A DNA stretch of 52,034 bases from NCBI RefSeq assembly GCF_002843305.1, contig NZ_PGSG01000013.1, forward strand, positions 1-52,034. The letters are read 5' to 3'. Within the stretch, counting starts at the first letter, position 1. Each line of letters starts with the position of its first letter. The notes under the pieces were generated by a model. The model saw only the letters and a program-made list of their open reading frames with translations. It did no database searches and was not told the origin of the DNA. Of the stretch, positions 1-6,457 are shown one piece after another. The translations under genes and the position numbers were made by a program. The DNA is from Streptomyces barkulensis. Its GTDB lineage: Bacteria; Actinomycetota; Actinomycetes; Streptomycetales; Streptomycetaceae.

Positions 1-110
1 CCGGCCACCCACGCGTAGTACGTGGACCGCGCGGTCTTCATCACCTTGCACAGCAGCGTGACCGGGTAGTTCGCCTTCTCCGCGTGGATGAACCGGCATA
101 TCGCGCTCAC
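1..110 (-). CDS. IS3-family transposase OrfB, N-terminal part (cut by window edge)
   Basis: Only about the first 36 codons of the transposase catalytic subunit lie in the window. The minus-strand reading gives VSAICRFIHAEKANY and then a TARSTYYAW-like segment, which is the usual N-terminal HTH_21-type stretch of IS3-family OrfB upstream of the DDE integrase core. The GTG at 110-108 overlaps the OrfA stop codon (GTGA), so independent initiation is possible. In this family, however, the active transposase is mainly an OrfAB fusion made by -1 frameshifting. The OrfB frame is open back through the slippery run at 142-148, which supports that here. The DDE core, the far end of the element and its intactness cannot be judged. 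Confidence 0.85.
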   Translation of the reverse strand, partial: MSAICRFIHAEKANYPVTLLCKVMKTARSTYYAWVA

Positions 111-424
111 CGGTCGCTCTCCTTCGCGAAGAAGGCCGTCGCTTTTTTCAGGATCTCGATCGTCTTCGCCTGCTCAGCGGTCAGCTTCCGCAGCCGCTTC
201 AGCTCCTCGTCCCGGTCGTCGGCACTCTGCCCGGCCCGCCCGGCCACGGGACCGGATCCGGTGTCCTGAGCGGCGCGGGCCTTCTTCACCCAGCCCCGCA
301 GGGACTCCGAGCTGACCCCGAGCTCCCGGGCGACCTCGGTCACCGTCCGGCCCGACGACCGCACGAGCTCGATCGCGTCCCGCTTGTACTCGTCCGAGTA
401 CCGCTTCGTGTACTTGCTTCCCAC
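107..424 (-). CDS. IS3-family transposase OrfA (HTH_Tnp_1)
   Basis: This protein of about 105 residues has the classic OrfA layout. The N-terminal helix-turn-helix reads YSDEYKRDAIELVRSSGR, then TVTEVARELGVSSESLRGW, and is followed by a leucine-zipper-like heptad region ending in LKKATAFFAKE. It binds the terminal inverted repeats of the element and regulates transposition. I start it at GTG 424 (VGSKYTKRYSDEY) rather than at the far-upstream ATG at 529, because homologues begin just before the YSDEYK motif and the extra 35 residues look like non-coding IS end. A slippery A6G sits near the 3' end, before the stop at 109-107. Confidence 0.88.
   Translation of the reverse strand: MGSKYTKRYSDEYKRDAIELVRSSGRTVTEVARELGVSSESLRGWVKKARAAQDTGSGPVAGRAGQSADDRDEELKRLRKLTAEQAKTIEILKKATAFFAKESDR
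142..148 (-). promoter_or_regulatory. Programmed -1 frameshift site (A6G) of the IS3 element
   Basis: On the minus strand the OrfA codons CTG AAA AAA GCG contain AAAAAAG, the usual slippery heptamer of IS3-family elements. Slipping back one base leads into AGC GAC GGC CTT CTT CGC GAA. That frame stays open into OrfB (read as SDGLLREGERPVSAICRF), which gives an OrfAB fusion. The heptamer and open frame are visible; use in vivo is inferred from the family. Confidence 0.75.
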
Positions 425-533
425 CTGGCACTGCTTCCTCTGGGCTCTCACGTCCCAGTTTCCAGGTGTCCAAGAACACGGGGAAGCTTCAGGAGAGCCC
501 CGTCCGGCCCGCGCATCCCGGTAAAACATGAGT

Positions 534-823
534 TCAGGGAATCCTGCGATAGGCGTCGCGACGATTCCCGACGGCCAGGACCCACACGATCAACTGGCCG
601 TCCTCCACGGTGTACACGACGCGGTAGTCACCGATCCTGAGCCGCCACCTGGCGCTGTGGCCCTGCAGTGCTTTGATGTCGAACGCCATGGTGTCCCCCG
701 AGTCCATCGCCTTCAGCAGTTCGGCGAGGCGGTGCAGAAGACGCGCGGCGTCGGCGCGCAGGGTCTTCAGCATGTCCCGCTGCATGTACGGGATGAAGGG
801 ATGAAGGGCGTTGCACACCTCAT
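534..823 (-). pseudogene. RelE/ParE-type toxin, frameshifted by an 8-bp tandem duplication
   Basis: The C-terminal 83 codons read as a RelE-superfamily mRNA interferase: MAFDIKALQGHSARWRLR, then IGDYRVVYTVEDGQLIVWVL and a final NRRDAYRR. The expected start, ATG 823, follows the antitoxin stop by 3 nt but runs into TGA within 20 codons. The cause is visible: GGATGAAG occurs twice in tandem at 791-798 and 799-806. Removing one copy restores one frame beginning MRCATPFIPYMQRDMLK and gives 93 residues, normal for the family. A shortened protein could still start at ATG 785, without the first beta strand. Confidence 0.8.
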
Positions 824-826
824 GGA

Positions 827-1095
827 TCAGTCCTCGTCGGCGCGGAGCAGCGCCGCCATCTCCTGAAGTGAGACCGCCCCTTCCACGCCTTCGGACTCGG
901 CCTCGTCGGCCAGCCGGTTGAGCCATGCATCCTCGACGTCTTCGGCGATCCGGCGCAGACGCTGATGCTCCTCGATGTCGATCACCACGCCTTCCTCTTT
1001 GCCGCGCCGGTTTGTGGTCGCCGGAGTCTCCCCCGCCGGGCACGGTTGATGATGTCGGCGAGATGGCCACGCACCTCAACCGTGGATTGCACCAC
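827..1095 (-). pseudogene. Phd/YefM-type antitoxin, frameshifted in a G-run
   Basis: The gene reads VVQSTVEVRGHLADIINRAR from GTG 1095, a Phd/YefM DNA-binding N-terminus. The frame then breaks at a run of five G (plus-strand C at 1030-1034). The next frame continues as ETPATTNRRGKEEGVVIDIE, and ends SLQEMAALLRADED at the stop at 829-827. One added G would give 89 residues, typical of the family, in which the C-terminal half wraps the toxin. The order antitoxin then toxin, 3 nt apart, is normal. A single-base sequencing error in the G-run is the alternative to a real mutation. Confidence 0.75.
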
Positions 1096-1128
1096 CGGAT
1101 CACCCGTGCAGCAGATCTACATGAGTGC

Positions 1129-1611
1129 TCACCGCTCCCCCAGGGCGTACTCCGCCCAGACGGTTTTGCCCGGCCCGTCCCGGCGCGGATGCCAGTCCCA
1201 GCGCGCGGCCAGCTCCGACACCAGGAGCAGGCCACGGCCCGACTCCTGCGGGCACTCGGCGTCCGGGGCGGCGGGGCGCACCGGCAGGCGTTCGGCGCGG
1301 GTGTCGGTGACCTCGACGCGCACGCACCGGCCACCGGCCGGTGCGTGCAGGCGGAGGTGGAAGTCCCGGCCGGGTACGTGCCCGTGCCGCACGGCGTTCG
1401 CGGCGAGTTCGGCGGCGATCAGCACGATCTCCTCGTGCGCGGTGGTGCCGTACGGGATCCCCCAGGCGTCGAGGCGGACGGCGACCAGGTGCCGGGCGAG
1501 ACGGGCCCCTCTGGGCGTGGAGGTGAAGCGCATCCCGAAGACGCGGTCGCCGGGGCCGGCGAGGCGGGTGGGACGGGTGGCGTCAACGGGGCTGCCGGGC
1601 TTGCTCGTCAT
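1129..1611 (-). CDS. Anti-sigma-type ATP-binding protein (HATPase_c)
   Basis: This protein of about 160 residues has the GHKL/RsbW-like ATPase fold. The N-box lies in ELAANAVRHG (about residue 70), a G1-like stretch is VRVEVTDTRAE, and a G2-like glycine motif is ESGRGLLLVSELA. Such small Streptomyces ATPases occur in large numbers beside WhiJ/BldB-type regulators, as here, where the gene diverges from an XRE/DUF5753 gene. By family it may act as an anti-sigma factor or serine kinase; no substrate can be named. The start could be ATG 1611, which I use, or GTG three codons further upstream. It lies just upstream of the broken toxin-antitoxin pair. Confidence 0.85.
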   Translation of the reverse strand: MTSKPGSPVDATRPTRLAGPGDRVFGMRFTSTPRGARLARHLVAVRLDAWGIPYGTTAHEEIVLIAAELAANAVRHGHVPGRDFHLRLHAPAGGRCVRVEVTDTRAERLPVRPAAPDAECPQESGRGLLLVSELAARWDWHPRRDGPGKTVWAEYALGER

Positions 1612-1757
1612 GGCCACCACGGTCCCCGTGGCGGCGCGGCGCGACCAGTGGTGACGCGGTTCGCGGGCCGCTTGTACGCGCGGTACGCGTGCGAGTACGA
1701 GGCATGCGGCGTGACCGCCTTCCGGGTAAGCGCGTTGGCCCGGTGAGGTGATGTTCG

Positions 1758-2663
1758 ATGACTGAGCGTACGGACGGGGAGACCGCCCCGAGTGGCGGGG
1801 CGGTCGTGAACTTCGGTGACGGCTGGGAAGGCGACGACGGGCCCGGGCGGCGGCCGGAGGACGAGAGCGGACGCGGTGTCGTCACCGCGTTCGGGCGGAC
1901 CATGAAGGCCCTGCGGTCCCGACAGGGCCTGGAGCGCGAGGAGTTCGGCAAGCGGATCGGTTACTCGGCCTCGACGGTCGCCTCGTTCGAGCAGGGGCGG
2001 AGGATTCCGTCGCCCCGGACGATCGAGCGGGCGGACGAAGTTCTGGACGCCGACGGGCTGCTGAGCCTGTGGAAGGAGGAGGTGGAGCGGGCTCAGTACC
2101 CGCTCTTCTTCCAGGGGATGGCGGCGCTGGAGAAGGAGGCCATCGAACTGGTCATGTACGACACGCTCGTGGTCAACGGCCTGCTCCAGACCGAGGAGTA
2201 CATGCGTGCGCTGCTCGGCATGAGGCGCCCGCCGCTGGACCCGGAGACCATCGAACTGCGCGTCGCCGCGCGGCTGGCCCGCCAGGAACTCCTGGACCGG
2301 CGGCCCGCGCCGCTGCTCAGTTTCGTGATGGACGAGTCGGTGCTGCGACGCCGGTACGGCGGAAGGGACGTTCTGCGCCGACAGTTGGAGCACCTGCTCC
2401 TGACCGGCCAGAAGAGGAACGTCGAACTTCAGGTCATGCCGCTCGACTGTGAGGAGAGTTCGGGCGTGGACGGGCCGTTCACGGTCGTCACGCGCAAGGA
2501 CGGCAGGAAGTTCATGTACACCGAGGCCCAGGGGACCAGCGCTCTTCAGACCGACCAGGAACGAGCGGCTCTCGCGCACGCGCGCTATGGGATCATTCGG
2601 TCTCAGGCTCTCAGTCCGCGAGAGTCGCTGGAGTTCATCGAAGGGGTGCTGGGATCGCTATGA
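1758..2663 (+). CDS. XRE regulator with DUF5753 domain (WhiJ-like)
   Basis: A protein of 301 residues. After a loose N-terminus of about 45 residues comes an XRE helix-turn-helix (LEREEFGKRIGYSASTVASF at about 57-80), followed by a DUF5753 domain to the end. DUF5753 motifs include a segment on finding lone targets (VVNGLLQTEEYMRAL) and RRYGGRDVLRRQLEHLL. WhiJ-family proteins repress development or antibiotic genes and partner with a small DUF397 protein. The stop codon overlaps the start of exactly such a gene (ATGA at 2660-2663), so the two are translationally coupled. The ribosome binding site GAGGTG lies about 8 nt upstream of ATG 1758. Confidence 0.92.
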   Translation: MTERTDGETAPSGGAVVNFGDGWEGDDGPGRRPEDESGRGVVTAFGRTMKALRSRQGLEREEFGKRIGYSASTVASFEQGRRIPSPRTIERADEVLDADGLLSLWKEEVERAQYPLFFQGMAALEKEAIELVMYDTLVVNGLLQTEEYMRALLGMRRPPLDPETIELRVAARLARQELLDRRPAPLLSFVMDESVLRRRYGGRDVLRRQLEHLLLTGQKRNVELQVMPLDCEESSGVDGPFTVVTRKDGRKFMYTEAQGTSALQTDQERAALAHARYGIIRSQALSPRESLEFIEGVLGSL

Positions 2664-2875
2664 CCAACACTGAGTCCTCGACCGTCGCCTCCGGTCTCGC
2701 CTGGTTCAAGAGCAGCTACAGCGGAGCCGAGGGCGGTCAGTGCGTGGAGGTCGCGGCCGGCACGGCCGCTGTGCACGTCCGGGACTCCAAGGCCGTTGCC
2801 GGGCCGGTCCTCACGGTGTCGCGCGAGGCCTGGGCGGAGTTCGTCGGGCCGGCCTCCCCGCAGCGGGACGCCTGA
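2660..2875 (+). CDS. DUF397 protein (small WhiJ partner)
   Basis: A protein of 71 residues with the standard DUF397 pattern: WFKSSYSGAEGGQCVEVA near residue 15, then VHVRDSKAVAGPVLTVSREA and a WAEFV segment. In Streptomyces such proteins are encoded next to XRE/DUF5753 regulators and, by analogy with BldB and WhiJ partners, probably modulate DNA binding of the neighbour. Coupling through ATGA with that gene supports a joint role. The last codons overlap the left arm of a long inverted repeat. Confidence 0.9.
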   Translation: MTNTESSTVASGLAWFKSSYSGAEGGQCVEVAAGTAAVHVRDSKAVAGPVLTVSREAWAEFVGPASPQRDA

Positions 2876-2967
2876 CACCCGACAGGCCCGTGGACGCGAG
2901 AACCCCGCTGCCTCGACGAGGCTGCGGGGTTCCGTGCTGTGTCCGGGGGCCTGTCGGGTGTCAGGCG
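2869..2967. terminator. Nested double inverted repeat between convergent genes
   Basis: The outer arms at 2869-2889 and 2947-2967 are a perfect 21-bp inverted repeat. Inside it, 2900-2915 pairs with 2917-2932 around a tiny loop with one T-T mismatch (core GAACCCCGC / GCGGGGTTC). The site sits between the convergent DUF397 gene and the minus-strand gene at 2991. A bidirectional terminator is the simplest reading, but the nested long arms are more elaborate than usual. Confidence 0.7.
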
Positions 2968-2990
2968 CCCACCTCGCGAGCCTGCCCTGA

Positions 2991-3350
2991 TCAGGACTTT
3001 TCGATGACCTCGAAGATATCGGCGTCAGTCTCCTGCTGCCATGCCGGGAGGTCGGCCCAGTCGGCGACGTACCCCGGCTTGGGGTCCGCGAAGTGCTTGA
3101 ACATCTGCGCCGTCCAGCACACCGCCACGAACCGGCCCTTCTGCTCCCGGGACAGCTTGGCCGTGTGACCGCCACTGACCTCGATGAACTGGCGGACCTG
3201 TTCGTATACGGCACCCGCGGCCTCGCGCTCCCACACCGGTGTGTCCTCCCAGGGGGTGACGTACCCGGGCTTCGGCTCCCCCGGGAAGTGGCGGTGCACT
3301 CCTTCGATCCAGGCTTCCCGGAACACTCGTGCGCCTTCGACCTGCGACAT
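2991..3350 (-). CDS. Hypothetical protein with two PGYV-W-D-P-W repeats
   Basis: A protein of 119 residues of unknown function. It contains two copies of one motif. The first is PKPGYVTPWEDTPVWERE, followed by AAGAVYEQVRQFI. The second is PKPGYVADWADLPAWQQE, followed by TDADIFEVIEK. The spacing suggests a duplicated alpha/beta unit of about 50 residues. No signal peptide or membrane segment is visible. The start is ATG 3350, which has a GAGAGGGG ribosome binding site; an in-frame GTG at 3368 would overlap the preceding stop. It lies directly downstream of the truncated XRE/TPR regulator on the same strand and was probably its operon partner. Confidence 0.72.
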   Translation of the reverse strand: MSQVEGARVFREAWIEGVHRHFPGEPKPGYVTPWEDTPVWEREAAGAVYEQVRQFIEVSGGHTAKLSREQKGRFVAVCWTAQMFKHFADPKPGYVADWADLPAWQQETDADIFEVIEKS

Positions 3351-3364
3351 GCCAACCCCTCTCG

Positions 3365-3640
3365 TCACGGCGTGCTCAGCGTGGCGATCTCCGCCCCCAG
3401 CTCCGCTACCCGGCGGTCCCTGTTCAGGGGGCCGAACTCATCGCACAGGGCTTGGAGTCTACGGGCGACGTACCCGGACGATGATGCTTGGGCCAACCGG
3501 ATGGCCTCCCGTCCGTACGCCACGACCTGTTCGGGGTCACGCCGCTTCGCGCCCACGGCGGCCAGATCGGCCAGCACAGCGCCCCTGCGCCGGTAGGACT
3601 GCCCGGAGGCAAGGGCGGTCTGGGCCAGCGCCTTCTTCGT
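3365..3640 (-). pseudogene. C-terminal remnant of an XRE/TPR-type regulator
   Basis: About 91 codons are recognisable, ending at the stop at 3367-3365. The segment SYRRRGAVLADLAAVGAKRR, the run EQVVAYGREAIRLAQASSSG and RVAELGAEIATL resemble the last tetratricopeptide helices of Streptomyces XRE regulators with TPR tails. Upstream of about 3640 the frame stays open but becomes Ser/Arg/Pro-rich shadow sequence, and the DNA there encodes a different gene on the other strand. The DNA-binding N-terminus is therefore missing. The break coincides with the 5' truncation of the cyclase fragment at 3642. Confidence 0.6.
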
Positions 3641-3641
3641 T

Positions 3642-3905
3642 GTGCGGCGTGGCTCCAAAGGGCTGTTCGCGGTGGACCACCACCACGGACTGCGAGCCAA
3701 CGAGGCGAACGTCCTGGAGCTGGCTGACGGGCACCTGGCGGACCTCGGCCTTGTACGTCCGGAAGTCCTCCGCTCGCTTCTCCGGCGTGCCGTGCTCGGC
3801 GTGGACGTTCCATGGGGACTGCTCGAACCACTGCTCGGTACCGAGCTATGGCTACGTGCCGGCGACACCGCGACCGATCGAGTCCGCTGGGAGGACAGGC
3901 CGTGA
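3642..3905 (+). pseudogene. 3' remnant of a lasso peptide cyclase (asparagine synthetase homologue)
   Basis: About 87 codons remain of a protein that is normally near 600 residues. SKGLFAVDHHHGLRANEAN matches the conserved TKG...GLR.N segment near the C-terminus of lasso cyclases. LADGHLADLGLVRPEVLRSL and a final ELWLR are also typical. The glutamine-hydrolase-like domain and the ATP-binding domain are absent. The fragment's stop overlaps the GTG start of the B-protein gene (GTGA at 3902-3905), preserving the normal C-B coupling of lasso clusters. Assignment rests on recalled family patterns, without a search. Confidence 0.65.
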
Positions 3906-4540
3906 ACGTCCCCGCTCCGAGCCGCCACACCCGTACCGCACTGACAGGGGCGGCGGGCGTAGTCGTCAACTACCGAACCGGAACAACCATGGTCCTTACC
4001 GGCGATTCCCTCTCGCGCTGGCTCGACCGCCTGGAACGCGGCGAAGCACCCGCCCCCGTCACGGTCCGTCCCTCGGAAACCTCATGGGGGACGAGTGAGT
4101 CATCCGCTCGGCTGGACGCTCCGGCGCCGCCCCCGTGGTCGTGGCGCATCGCGGCGAGCGTGCTTCTCGCGGGCACCCTCGTAACACGTCATCTGGGACG
4201 AGGGCGCACGCGCTTCGGTCGCCTGGTACGGCTGGCGGAAGTGGGCCGCAACCTCCCTGGCCCGACCCGGGCGCACGCCGGTCTGGCGGTCCGGTCGGTC
4301 CGCTGGGCCGCGCGCCTGTTCCCCGCCCGTGTCGCATGCCTGGAAGAGTCCACGACAGCCGCGCTCCTGCTGGCGATCGGCGGCCGTGGAGGAGCCTGGC
4401 GGCACGGCGTCGCCACCGATCCGATACGCATGCACGCGTGGATCTGTGACGTTCACGGCCGGCCTGTCGAAGAACCGGACCAGACTGGTGACTACTCCCC
4501 CATCAACGGAACAGAACCAGCGTCGAAGAGGTATCGATGA
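3902..4540 (+). CDS. Lasso peptide B protein (leader peptidase; possible fused recognition segment)
   Basis: A protein of 212 residues starting at GTG 3902. Residues 20-45 (GVVVNYRTGTTMVLTGDSLS) resemble the beta hairpin of a PqqD-like leader-recognition domain. From about 82 to the end is the B2 transglutaminase-like fold, with the catalytic Cys in ARVACLEESTTAALLL (Cys146) and His in IRMHAWI (His178). An acidic third residue lies downstream (candidates Asp183, Asp193, Asp197). B proteins remove the leader of the lasso precursor before cyclisation. It is coupled upstream to the cyclase remnant and downstream to the GNAT gene (ATGA at 4537-4540). With no precursor or intact cyclase nearby it may be an orphan. 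Confidence 0.72.
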   Translation: MNVPAPSRHTRTALTGAAGVVVNYRTGTTMVLTGDSLSRWLDRLERGEAPAPVTVRPSETSWGTSESSARLDAPAPPPWSWRIAASVLLAGTLVTRHLGRGRTRFGRLVRLAEVGRNLPGPTRAHAGLAVRSVRWAARLFPARVACLEESTTAALLLAIGGRGGAWRHGVATDPIRMHAWICDVHGRPVEEPDQTGDYSPINGTEPASKRYR

Positions 4541-5079
4541 CCGACCCGTACATCCTGCTCCCGGGCAAGCGCGTCAGCCTGGCCATGCCGGACCGCGACC
4601 ACCTGCCCGACTACCACCGCTGGGAGAACGACCCCGGCACGATCCTGGGCTTCGGCACCCAGGTCCCCCAGTCCTGGGAGGTCCGTGCCGGCGGATGGGA
4701 AGCGACCGGACGGAACCGGGACTTCCCCCAGTTCGAGGTGATCACCACCGAGGAGCGCACTCCGGTCGGTCTCACAACGCTCCAGATCGACTCAGCCGTA
4801 CGGACCGCCGAGTACGTCATCCTGCTCGCACCGGAAGCCCGGGGCCAAGGGCTGGCCACAGAGGCAACGGCCCTGACGCTGCGGTGGGCGTTCGAGTACG
4901 CCGCCCTGCGGATGGTCTGGCTGAAGGTGCTGGAGCCGAATGCGGCGGGGCTCACCGCCTATGAGAAGGCCGGGTTCAAACCCGCCGGGCGCCTGCGGCA
5001 GTCCGGCTACTGGCGCGGTCGGCCCTGCGATGAACTCCTGATGGACGCGGTAGCCGAAGAATTCCCCGCTGCCCCCTGA
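4537..5079 (+). CDS. GNAT acetyltransferase (RimJ/RimL-like), coupled to lasso B gene
   Basis: A protein of 180 residues with the Acetyltransf_3 pattern: an N-terminal arm LPDYHRWENDPGTILGFGTQ, the acetyl-CoA-binding loop APEARGQGLATEATALTLRW (about 110-128), and the C-terminal VLEPNAAGLTAYEKAGFKPAGRLR hallmark. It overlaps the B-protein stop by 4 nt, so it belongs to that operon. Albusnodin-type lasso clusters carry a GNAT enzyme that acetylates a lysine of the peptide; the gene order here (cyclase, B, GNAT) is the same. Without the precursor the substrate is inferred only from context. Confidence 0.85.
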   Translation: MTDPYILLPGKRVSLAMPDRDHLPDYHRWENDPGTILGFGTQVPQSWEVRAGGWEATGRNRDFPQFEVITTEERTPVGLTTLQIDSAVRTAEYVILLAPEARGQGLATEATALTLRWAFEYAALRMVWLKVLEPNAAGLTAYEKAGFKPAGRLRQSGYWRGRPCDELLMDAVAEEFPAAP

Positions 5080-5346
5080 CGTGACGAACTGATCCCGGAG
5101 CCCGGTGGGCTTCCCGCTGCCGGGCTGCCGGGGGCTGGCGTCCGGCTTCCGCGCCCCTGCGTCCTTCCCAAGTGCTCTCACCGAAGTGGCACGCGACCAT
5201 GAGGCAGGCGCCCTCACGTTCCGCTCCGACATGGCCATGGGACAGCTCATGGACGGGCGGCTTGCCAAGCACCGGGGCGAGGACACCACGAGGGAGGTAC
5301 ACGAAGAGGAGCGAAGGAGCTGGTCACGCCACAGCCGGAAGCACAG
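5080..5346. other. Intergenic stretch, no gene recognised
   Basis: About 270 bases lie between the GNAT stop and the tRNA terminator. A plus-strand frame from 5105 stays open and reads plausibly for a while (for example MAMGQLMDGRLAKHRGEDTT), but it runs straight into the tRNA gene and has no clear ribosome binding site. It could be a decayed gene end. I cannot assign it. Confidence 0.4.
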
Positions 5347-5371
5347 AAAAGCCCCAGATCGACTGGGGCTT
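5347..5371 (-). terminator. Intrinsic terminator of tRNA-Leu
   Basis: On the minus strand, a 7-bp stem (GCCCCAG / CTGGGGC at 5363-5369 and 5351-5357) with a 5-nt loop is followed by TTTT. It starts a few bases past the CCA end of the tRNA. This is one of the few hairpins here with a real U-tract. Confidence 0.8.
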
Positions 5372-5375
5372 CCAC

Positions 5376-5463
5376 TGGTGTCCGAGGGGGGACTTGAACC
5401 CCCACGCCCGATAAAGGGCACTAGCACCTCAAGCTAGCGCGTCTGCCATTCCGCCACCCGGAC
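5376..5463 (-). tRNA. tRNA-Leu, anticodon GAG
   Basis: The minus strand folds as a class II tRNA of 88 nt including an encoded CCA (5378-5376). The acceptor arms GTCCGGG (5463-5457) and CTCGGAC (5386-5380) pair with one G-T. The anticodon stem CTAGC/GCTAG encloses the loop TTGAGGT, giving anticodon GAG (reads CUC and CUU). A long variable arm and the T-arm GGTTCAAGTCC-type segment follow, as expected for leucine. Confidence 0.95.
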
Positions 5464-5605
5464 CGGTGTGCGACCCGCGGCCTTCCGGCCGCGGCGACGG
5501 GAACACCATACCAAGTTTTCGCGGTGCCTCTCACATGCATAAGCCGTGGTCCGGCGGGGTGCGGGGAGATCGCGCGGGCTCTCACCGCAGGTGAGAAACC
5601 GCGTA

Positions 5606-5651
5606 CGCCCGGACACCACCGGCCCGCCTCCGGGCCGGTGGTGTCCGGGCG
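5606..5651 (-). terminator. Strong 21-bp hairpin terminator
   Basis: The arms at 5606-5626 and 5631-5651 are a perfect 21-bp inverted repeat with a 4-nt loop (CCTC). It lies just past the stop of the minus-strand lysozyme-like gene, so it probably ends that transcript. There is no U-tract, which is common in GC-rich actinobacteria. Confidence 0.75.
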
Positions 5652-5659
5652 GTGGAAGG

Positions 5660-6457
5660 TCAGCAGCGCGGGACCACGGGGTCGGCGGAGCCCGTGTAGA
5701 CGAACGCGTCACTGATCCAGGAACCGCTGGTGAGCCTGTTCCACAGGTTCGAGCTGCCCCAGGGACCCACGTGGGTGGTGCCGAGGGAGTAGCAGCTGAT
5801 CCGGACGGTGTCGGCGTCCTGGACCCGGCCGACGGCGGAGTAACCGGTCCCCGGGCCGGAGCGCAGGTTGACGTAGCCGGTGCCGTCGCCGGTGCGCACC
5901 GTGTAGGTGTTGTTGCCGGACGGGGCGTTGACGCCGGCCTCGGCCTCGCTCCAGTACGCCTGGTAGGCGCCGGTGTTGTAGGTGGTCCACGGAGTGAAGC
6001 CGCCGCTCCAGCCGTAGATCCGGTAGGCCGCGTCGGCGTTGCACTGCAGGTCGTAGGCGCACGCGTCGGAGACGTCGGAGTGGTAGCAGTCGTTGATCTG
6101 CCACGCGCCCCGGTCCGCCGATCCGTAGGGGCAGCCGGTGGTCGGGCCGTTGTATCCCGTGGCTCCCGGGGTGCAGCCGGACTCGGCCAGGGCGATCGCC
6201 ACGGCGAGCACCAGCTGGTCGCCCCGCCACCCCGCCGCGCGCCCCGCCCCGGCGCAGCTGATCGAGCGGGTCGTGGCGGTGGCGCCCACCTCCCGGGCGG
6301 CCGGGCCTGCGGAGTCGGCCGGAGCGCCGACGCTGGCGGGCGCGTCCTGCCCGCCGCGGGGAGTGGCGGCGGCCGTGGAGGCAAACGCGCCGAACAGGGT
6401 CAGTGCCGCCACCGCCACCGCGGTCAGCAGCCGGCGCGGGACGGGGAGCCGGCTCAT
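5660..6457 (-). CDS. Secreted lysozyme-like/SLT protein with SH3 domain
   Basis: A protein of 265 residues. The N-terminus MSRLPVPRR plus a hydrophobic core (LLTAVAVAALTLFGAFA) and an AAA-type site form a Sec signal peptide. Residues 65-175 resemble a transglycosylase/lysozyme fold: LAVAIALAESGC supplies the likely catalytic Glu, and SADRGAWQIND is the conserved substrate-cleft motif. Residues 185-265 form a bacterial SH3-like domain (TGYVNLRSGPGTGYSAVGRV). It is likely a wall-directed hydrolase. Seven Cys residues suggest disulfides outside the cell. The start overlaps the stop of the upstream gene (ATGA), showing translational coupling. Confidence 0.8.
   Translation of the reverse strand: MSRLPVPRRLLTAVAVAALTLFGAFASTAAATPRGGQDAPASVGAPADSAGPAAREVGATATTRSISCAGAGRAAGWRGDQLVLAVAIALAESGCTPGATGYNGPTTGCPYGSADRGAWQINDCYHSDVSDACAYDLQCNADAAYRIYGWSGGFTPWTTYNTGAYQAYWSEAEAGVNAPSGNNTYTVRTGDGTGYVNLRSGPGTGYSAVGRVQDADTVRISCYSLGTTHVGPWGSSNLWNRLTSGSWISDAFVYTGSADPVVPRC

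Noticed and set aside
925..1746. Long plus-strand open frame of 273 codons opposite the ATPase and antitoxin genes
   Set aside because: It is antisense to a well-recognised HATPase and to the antitoxin remnant, and its product has no family features; typical GC-rich shadow frame.
3721..3855. Minus-strand frame reading WNVHAEHGTPEKRAEDF-like sequence within the truncated regulator region
   Set aside because: It reads sensibly but is bounded by an upstream stop without a start codon and lies antisense to the cyclase fragment, whose match to a known family is better.
5105..5437. Plus-strand frame of 110 codons before the tRNA
   Set aside because: It runs through the tRNA-Leu gene on the other strand and has no ribosome binding site; kept only as an unassigned intergenic stretch.
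5376..5463. tRNA-Leu as a phage or ICE attachment site
   Set aside because: No integrase gene and no duplicate of the tRNA 3' end was seen in the adjacent accessory region within the window.
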